Assembly: GCA_030549335.1 (NCBI GenBank)
Contig: JAUKPH010000018.1
Span: forward strand, 8,990,001 to 9,054,000
Source: Pontederia crassipes
Taxonomy: Eukaryota > Streptophyta > Magnoliopsida > Commelinales > Pontederiaceae
Direction of reading: 5' to 3'
DNA: 64,000 bases
Below are positions 58,548 to 64,000 of this stretch, one piece after another. The first letter of the stretch is position 1. Each line of letters opens with the position of its first letter. The notes below the pieces were generated by a model. The model was not told where the DNA came from, did no database searches, and was given only the letters and a program-made list of their open reading frames with translations. The translations under genes were made by a program, and so were the position numbers.

Positions 58548-59146
58548 TGTTAGAGTTGGTGAATACTTTAGTGCCCCTTGTTTCTCACATCGGGTTCACC
58601 CACGTTAGCTTTGAGGAATCTGAGTATTACCCAATTAACAGTATTGCTGGCGTACGAATGAACCGGGTCCCGCTCGTCGATTTTGGGCTTTTGTTTAGCC
58701 GGCCCGTGTGGTTCGGATTAGGTTTTTTCTCTGTTTTGTTCGGGTTCCGCCTATATTTTATAGCCGGTCCCAAGCCCGGATAAAGGAGGAGGGTTGTGTT
58801 AGGCCCCGACAGCCAACATAAAATCATGTCGAATCTTATGAACATGGATCAACGAATATAACTAATAGAGCGGAATGGCGTCGTATGATCCATGTAGCCG
58901 ACCCCACCTAGTGGGATAAGGCTTTGTTGTTGTTGTTGTTGTTTGAACCCGTTTGGAGAGGCTATTTATAGCTTATTTTCAGATGTAATTTGTGCGGCGG
59001 CTGAAAACCTAAACGATATAGTGGAACTTCTTTGCAGGATGTAGCCCTAATCTCAAGGGTGAACCTGGGTAAATTCGTGTGTCTCCTCTATTTTTTTTTA
59101 CAATCTTTCTACGATCTTCTCTCCCTGTTCTCGAATTTTCCCATCA
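58548..59146 (+). repeat. 3' LTR of the copia element, carrying a SINE-like insert
   Basis: 599 bp. Compared with the 5' LTR it lacks the G-rich block after GGCGTACGAA and has about 196 extra bases (58747-58942). The remaining sequence aligns throughout. Confidence 0.88.
58747..58942 (+). mobile_element. SINE / RTE-derived short element in the copia 3' LTR
   Basis: Extra sequence between CGGGTT and TTTGAACCC of the LTR. It starts near CCGCCTATATTTTATAGCCG, continues through AAAGGAGGAGGGTTGTG and ends CCACCTAGTGGGATAAGG plus a GTT-repeat tail, the same 3' end as 47906-48009. It is longer at the 5' side. No target duplication longer than a few bases can be seen because tail and target are both T/G-rich. 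It may be a SINE or a deletion derivative of an RTE-type LINE. Confidence 0.7.
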
Positions 59147-59151
59147 AAAAG

Positions 59152-59654
59152 CCCCAAAGTATGCATTCAGCAATGCATTTTGAAATAAGAAAAAAAAACT
59201 CACTTATGATTATTAGTGATATGGCGATTTTTTTTTCTTGGAACTATATTATTTCATTTTAAATTTTGTTTCATCCTCAGAACAGACAAAAGAACAACCT
59301 GTGTTTCAGAAAACAAAACTTTAGAAGGATGTGAACAAAAAGCAAATTAATCGCGCGTTAAAATCTTTTTGGCAGAGGCATTAGTCAAACGTTACGGGCA
59401 GTTGTGCACAGCACCATTTTCTTTATCATCTCCATTAATTGATTTGTCAGAGTGATTAACTCTCCAAAATACAAATACGAAATTGGAGATTAATAGTAAC
59501 AAAAAACAAGAAAGAAAACACAACTACTAACTTTATATATAGGAGATAGTACTTGTGGCAAGTGAACCTGTCCTACTCTACTATAAATCATTGCCGTAGC
59601 TGAAACTTCCCCTTCCTTCCATTGTCACCACCTTGCCATAGCTGAAATTTTCCA
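59152..59654. other. Upstream flank of zinc-finger copy C
   Basis: Continues copy-C sequence after the copia element. ACGGG at 59394-59398 is the empty site of the minus-strand copia of copy A. TATAAAT at 59582-59588 is the conserved core promoter. Confidence 0.6.
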
Positions 59655-60180
59655 TTGCCATCCATCCATCCCTTCCACTTTCCACGCCCGACGGAGGCCG
59701 CCAGGGGCCTTCCAGACGACCTGACTTGCCCTTCGTGCGAGTTATCGGACGGCAAACCCGGGGTGCTGAGTTACCGCCGATCTTCGGGCATCAATGCTTC
59801 TTCTGCGAGAGGGAATGTCCTACTATTCAAGATTTCGCAAGGCACATGACCAGCGCTCATCACTCGGAGCTGGAGTTCCACCGCAGGCAGCACGAGTCCT
59901 TCATGGAGAGCCTGGGGCTCAGGATTGCACCACCAACTGACCCAGATGAGGTGACGTCTGCCCTGAGGCCGCTGCCGGAGAACGACCCAGAAACATTTGG
60001 AATAATCATGGATCCCCTGACGCACCGAAGAGCTGCTCAGCCTCCACCTGTGATCTACAACTTCTTGGAGATAACTCACCCAGGGCCGGCGACGGCCATG
60101 CATGTGCCGCAGCAACCTCTTCCTGTGCATGATGAACCTGCCGCAGACCTTCCTAGGGCACGTCATTGATCCAATGTTGC
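59655..60180 (+). pseudogene. C2H2 zinc-finger gene, copy C (start lost)
   Basis: The finger frame (59726-60169) reads CFFCERECPTIQDFARHM and LRPLPENDPETFGII as in copy A, but the ATGCAGCC start has become ATCCATCC, leaving no ATG in frame before the finger. The C-terminus is altered by indels so that the frame ends EPAADLPRARH. Differences from A in the centre are mostly silent, so the copy was probably functional until recently or is still used from a non-AUG or upstream start; I favour pseudogene. The TATA box at 59582-59588 is intact. Confidence 0.65.
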
Positions 60181-61283
60181 ATGCGCAGCATGGACAAGGA
60201 GAGTAAGAGCACGAAGACGCAGACTCCATCAATCCCACCCGCTAGGTTCCGTCGTCTAGTTCGTCTTCAACCTCGTACTCATTATTGCCGTTGTCGTCAT
60301 CCGCGTTGTTCTCGCACTTCGAACCTGTTGCCCTTTGTAGTTGTTCTTCAAGTGGCCCTCTTCCTTTAGATTAAAGTCGTCGTATTTAAGTAGTGTGGTT
60401 TGCATTAGGATGTCAGTGTATCGTTTTATCATCTTAATAATATCGCATGTTACTGCATTCATCTGAATATGGAAAGATTTGTTAACGTGCAATTACCAAT
60501 CTCCCTTCTAATTAACTGGAACTCATGATGCGTGGCATCCCCTTTCACCTTCACGTATTCCTTTATATATATATCGATGGTATATGCCGCATGCATGTCA
60601 GCATCTTTGGAGAAGAAAACTAATTTGCACCTAGTGATTCTTGTGCATGTACAATGTTTAAGTACTGAGGCTGCTGGCTACACTTTTTTTCCTGACATTT
60701 TATTACATAAAGATAACGCCTCATTGTTTTTTTCTTACGTTATTTAGATTCCTATTAATAGAGATTTGAAATGTAAAGAAAAGAAGTATGAAAAAGGCTT
60801 TAAGAATCAGCATCTTTAAAAAAAATTCTTTAGTTTATATATTTTAAATCTTATGTGATTCATATGTCGATCTAAAGCCCATAATGCTTGAAACAATATC
60901 ACCTAGCTTTTGTAGTTTATATATTTTAATTCTTATTTTTTTTAGTAATTTATGATTTCTAATGACAATGCTTATATTCCCTTGTTTTTATCCCTTATGC
61001 ATTATGCATCAGATCTTAATTTCCCTATCTTCTGTAAACTTGGATAATTTAGCTTTTTTATATTTGAGATGTTGTAATAGTTAGACAAGGCAAACTGTGT
61101 GAACTTTTCTCATAATCAAGTAGAGTTTAATTTTCTTTGTTTATTAATGATAATAGTATTAATGATGTTACAAATATTGATTATCTTTTTAGATACTTAT
61201 TATCTTGGTAGAAATATTTGCTTCTAATTACATGAACTCTATGGAATCAATTTTGAATCTTGAGTTGAAGCAGTGAATGTCAC
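60181..61283. other. Downstream flank of zinc-finger copy C
   Basis: AT-rich, matching copies A and B. At 60562-60592 it is uninterrupted where copy A has the two TIR elements. No gene. Confidence 0.6.
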
Positions 61284-62616
61284 TGTAATGACCTTGGACC
61301 AAGATGGTCTCATTGAATAGTCCCACATGGACTAAACACAGAGGTGATCATGGGCTTATAAGTAGCTACCCCTTTCACTTATGAAAATGCGTTTTAAATT
61401 CGTGCAGACCAATGATTCAAATCGAATAATATCTTGAGGTCACTTGAGCCAGCCTCGCATGCTCACTTGAGCCATGTGGAAAATATGGGTCATGTGCCGA
61501 TGCGACACCGTTCAACGAGTACGTTGAGCCCTTTATGGGGAGAAGATTGTAATAACCTGAGGTCTAAGGACGATGATCTCATTGAATAGTCTCATATGGG
61601 CAAAACACGGAGGTGATCATGGGTTTACATGTAGTTACCCCCTTCACCTATCTAGACGTATTTTAAATTCGTACGGACCGAAAGACCAAAATGAATAATA
61701 TTTTGATTGGGCTGGGGGTGTTACAATTAATCCTAAAACTCATAACTGATATATATGTATATATATATATTTAATTAATTTGATAATAAAAAAGCTTAAT
61801 AAATTGTGATCTTTAAATTAATTATGATTATAATCTTGATCAAAATTACTATTTAACTTATAAGATATATTATAATGAATTTTTAACAATATGATAAGAA
61901 AAAGTTGTATTCTTATTATAATCTAATATATAATTATTATTTTATTAATATGATATGAAACATTTGTATTCTATGTAACACCCCCAACCTTCGCTTTGGG
62001 CCATTGGTCCCCACGAATTTAAAATGTGTTTTCATATCTTGATTGGCCTAGGGGTGTTACAAAATGGTATGAGAGCCAATCTCGCATGCTCACTTGAGCC
62101 ATGTGGAAAATATGGGTCATGTGCCGACGCGACACCGCTCAACGAGTACGTTGAGCCCTTTATGGGGAGAAGATTGTAATAACCTGAGGTCTAAGGACGA
62201 TGATCTCATTGAATAGTCTCATATGGGCAAAACACGAAGGTGATTATGGATTTACATGTAGTTACCCTCTTCACCTATCTAGACGCGTTATAATTCATAT
62301 GGGCCGAAAGACCAAAATGAATAATATTTTGATTGGGCTAGGGGTGTTACAATTAATCCTACAACTCATAACTGATATATATATATTTAATTAATTTGAT
62401 AATAAAAAAGCTTAATAAATTGTAATGAATTTTTAACAATATGATATAATCTTTAAATTAATTATGATTATAATCTTGATCAAAATTACTATTTAACTTA
62501 TAAGATATATTATAATGAATTTTTAACAATATGATAAGAAAAAAATTGTATTCTTGTTATAATCTAATATATAATTGTTATTTTATTAATATGATATGAA
62601 ACATTTGTATTCTATG

Positions 62617-63065
62617 TAACACCCCCAACCTTCGCTTTGGGCCATTGGTCCCCACGAATTTAAAATGTGTTTTCATATGTGAAAGAGGTAGCTAACCAAC
62701 TCCATGTTTTTCCCATATGGGACTATTCAATGACACCATTTGGGTCCTTAAACCTCATGTCGTGATAATGTTCTCCCCATAAAGGGCTTGACGTTCTCAT
62801 TGAGAGGGATCCATATTGGCCCATGGCCCGTATTTCCCACTTGGCTCAAGTGAACACGTGATGTTGGCTCTGATACTATTCTTTAACACCCCCGTCCCAA
62901 TCAAGATATTATTCGCTTTGGGCCTATTGGCCCGCACGAATTTATAACGCGTCTTAATAGGTGAAAAAGGTAGATACATATAAACCCATGACCACCTCCA
63001 AGTTTTGTCTATGTGAGACTATTTAATGAGACCATCTTGATCCTTAAATCTCAGGTCGTGACGAT
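62617..63065 (-). mobile_element. TRIM copy in minus orientation
   Basis: Two minus-oriented LTR copies (62617 to about 62770 and 62885 to about 63065) flank an internal part holding the reverse complement of AGTATCAGAGCC (primer site, one change from GGTATCAGAGCC) near 62870 and a CCCTTTATGGGG tract. Confidence 0.65.
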
Positions 63066-63180
63066 CTTATCCCCATAAAGGGGACAATATAAAAATGGAT
63101 CAAAATGATATGTGCATGAAGTTTTGATCTCACGACCTCTTAAATCATTTAATGAGTAATGCCCAATTTGCCACACTTTA

Positions 63181-63262
63181 CCATTTCTCGATTTGAGCGT
63201 CTCATCGTTGTGCAGGGGCCATGCTATATCGTTCCAATTTTATCAGATGCCTCCGAAGAATG
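63181..63262 (-). pseudogene. U6 snRNA pseudogene
   Basis: The minus strand reads CTTCGGAGGCATCTGATAAA, ATTGGAACGATATAGCATGG, CCCCTGCACAACGATGAGAC and CAAATCGAGAAATGG, aligning with U6 spliceosomal RNA from its 5' stem to near its 3' end. About 10 bases are missing between GATA and TAGCATGG, removing the ACAGAGA box that pairs with the 5' splice site, so it cannot work in splicing. There is no plant snRNA promoter (USE/TATA) and no T-run terminator. The 3' side continues into about 115 bp of other sequence before the TRIM, suggesting a retroposed chimera. Confidence 0.85.
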
Positions 63263-63272
63263 GGGAGAAGAT

Positions 63273-63770
63273 TGTCACGACCTGAGGTTTAAGGATCAAG
63301 ATGGTCTCATTGAATAGTCTCACATCGGCAAAACATGGAGGTGGTCATGGACTTATATGTAGCTACCTCTTTCACCTATCAAGACGCGTTTTAAATTCGT
63401 GCGGTCCAATAGGCCCAAAGAGAACATAAAATAAATATCCGACGAGATAGAATCATCTTGAGATAGGGGTGTTACAGAATGGTATCAGAGCCAACATTGC
63501 GTGCTCACTTGAGCCACGTGGGAAACACGGGCCATGGGCCAACACGGGCCATGGGCCATGGACGTTGAGCCCTTTATGGGGAGAAGATTGTCATGACCTG
63601 AGGTTTAAAGAACAAGATGATCTCATTGAATAGTCCCACATGGGTAAAATATAGATGTGGTCATGAGCTTATATGTAGCTACCTCTTTCACTTACAAAGA
63701 CGCATTTTATATTCGTGCAGGCTAATGGGCCCAAAGCGAATAATATCTTGATTGGGACGGAGGTGTTACA
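63273..63770 (+). mobile_element. TRIM copy in plus orientation, complete
   Basis: 5' LTR 63273-63476 (204 bp), primer-binding site TGGTATCAGAGCC at 63480-63492, an internal part with a short CACGGGCCATGGGCC duplication, polypurine tract GGGGAGAAGAT, and 3' LTR 63589-63770 (182 bp). No coding sequence; it would depend on enzymes from other elements. Confidence 0.8.
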
Positions 63771-64000
63771 CTCACAACTAGTATGATCCTTTATCAAATA
63801 TTAGTTGTGTGATTTATTATAATCAGTATTTGTGATAATATTTTAGAGGACACATTTTAATGAATCTTAATATTTTGAATTATGATGGGTTAGTTAATAT
63901 TGGACGAAAGTTAATACATTGAGTAGACTATAATCCACTGTTAAAAAATAACTTATATTATTTGGTGAAATCAGCTCTTCTACAATATCATTAATCATCA
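63771..64000. other. Copy-C flank, continues past the window
   Basis: AT-rich sequence matching 36502-36774 of copy A. The site where copy A holds the RT-less copia would be about 25 bases beyond the window. Confidence 0.6.

Larger units (their letters stand above)
53972..59146 (+). mobile_element. Ty1/copia element, 5.2 kb, structurally complete but mutated
   Basis: 5' LTR 53972-54446 and 3' LTR 58548-59146, TGTTAGAGTTGG to TTTTCCCATCA, with the perfect target duplication AAAAG (53967-53971 and 59147-59151). The empty site is visible in copy A at 30130-30134. Primer site TTGGTATCAGAGC and polypurine tract CACAAAGTGGGAGAA are present. Gag, protease, integrase, RT and RNase H are all recognisable in order on the plus strand, but stops and compensating frameshifts interrupt them. 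The LTRs differ: the 3' LTR has lost a G-rich block and gained a SINE-like insert. Same family as 30394-32150. Confidence 0.92.
61284..63770. mobile_element. Cluster of TRIM-type retroelements
   Basis: Repeated short LTRs of about 180-200 bp (TGT(A/C)A(C/T)GACCTGAGG... to ...GGGTGTTACA) lie in both orientations, separated by about 110-bp internal parts with GGTATCAGAGCC primer sites and a GGGGAGAAGAT polypurine tract, and no coding capacity: the layout of terminal-repeat retrotransposons in miniature. The outer limits are flanked by GTCAC (61279-61283) and CTCAC (63771-63775), and copy A has the single GTCAC empty site at 36497-36501. A block of about 630 bp is tandemly duplicated (about 61440-62066 and 62067-62690), each with an AT-rich TATATA section. 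Confidence 0.75.

Overview
This is nuclear DNA from a flowering plant, most likely a monocot. The evidence is AT-rich intergenic sequence packed with LTR retrotransposons (Athila-type Ty3/gypsy, Ty1/copia, TRIMs, a solo LTR), CACTA transposons with CACTACAAGAAAA ends, SINE-type elements with a TTG tail, and GC-rich fragments of plant genes (lectin-receptor kinase, GT61 glycosyltransferase, SUVH-type SRA domain). The monocot call is an inference from the GC-rich, GC3-rich gene fragments; the species was not identified. Nothing prokaryotic, viral or organellar was seen.

The backbone is a segmental duplication. A unit made of a decayed CACTA TNPA-like pseudogene, a GC-rich repeat array, AT-rich tandem repeats and a small C2H2 zinc-finger gene occurs as copy 1/A (about 165-36797) and copy 2/C (about 47200-64000). 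A third, partial copy B (about 43640-46144) carries only the zinc-finger part. Because the copies are paralogous, nearly every mobile element in one copy has a matching empty site in another, so insertion boundaries and target-site duplications (TSDs) can be read directly.

Layout: 1-2100 TNPA fossil and GC-rich repeats; 3040-3920 back-to-back captured fragments of a GT61 enzyme and a LecRK kinase; 4354-10533 a 6.2-kb CACTA element (TSD TAA) whose TNP2 gene lacks its core; 10577-22520 an 11.9-kb Athila element on the minus strand; 22521-25029 tandem repeats; 25030-28840 a solo LTR (TSD ATCAT) containing a 1.75-kb CACTA derivative; 28841-30393 repeats and a promoter-like module; 30394-32150 an internally deleted copia on the minus strand; 32415-32960 the only intact-looking host gene (C2H2 zinc finger, copy A); 33390-35605 two TIR elements in a TA microsatellite, the first carrying a SUVH-type SRA fragment; 36798-40691 a copia element lacking reverse transcriptase; 40692-43640 repeats with a decayed gypsy integrase; 43640-46144 zinc-finger copy B (pseudogene); 46145 a CACTA-like end followed by a TNPA fossil; 47906-48009 a SINE with a 16-bp TSD; 48200-53966 copy 2 of the repeats; 53972-59146 a copia with TSD AAAAG and a SINE-like insert in its 3' LTR; 59655-60180 zinc-finger copy C (pseudogene); 61284-63770 a TRIM cluster with a U6 snRNA pseudogene; 63771-64000 flank of copy C.

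No genes here work together as a pathway. The window records duplication followed by transposon insertion, gene-fragment capture and decay. The points most worth a second look are the Pack-type element with an SRA fragment, the triplicated small zinc-finger gene, and the duplicated segment as a filled/empty-site record.
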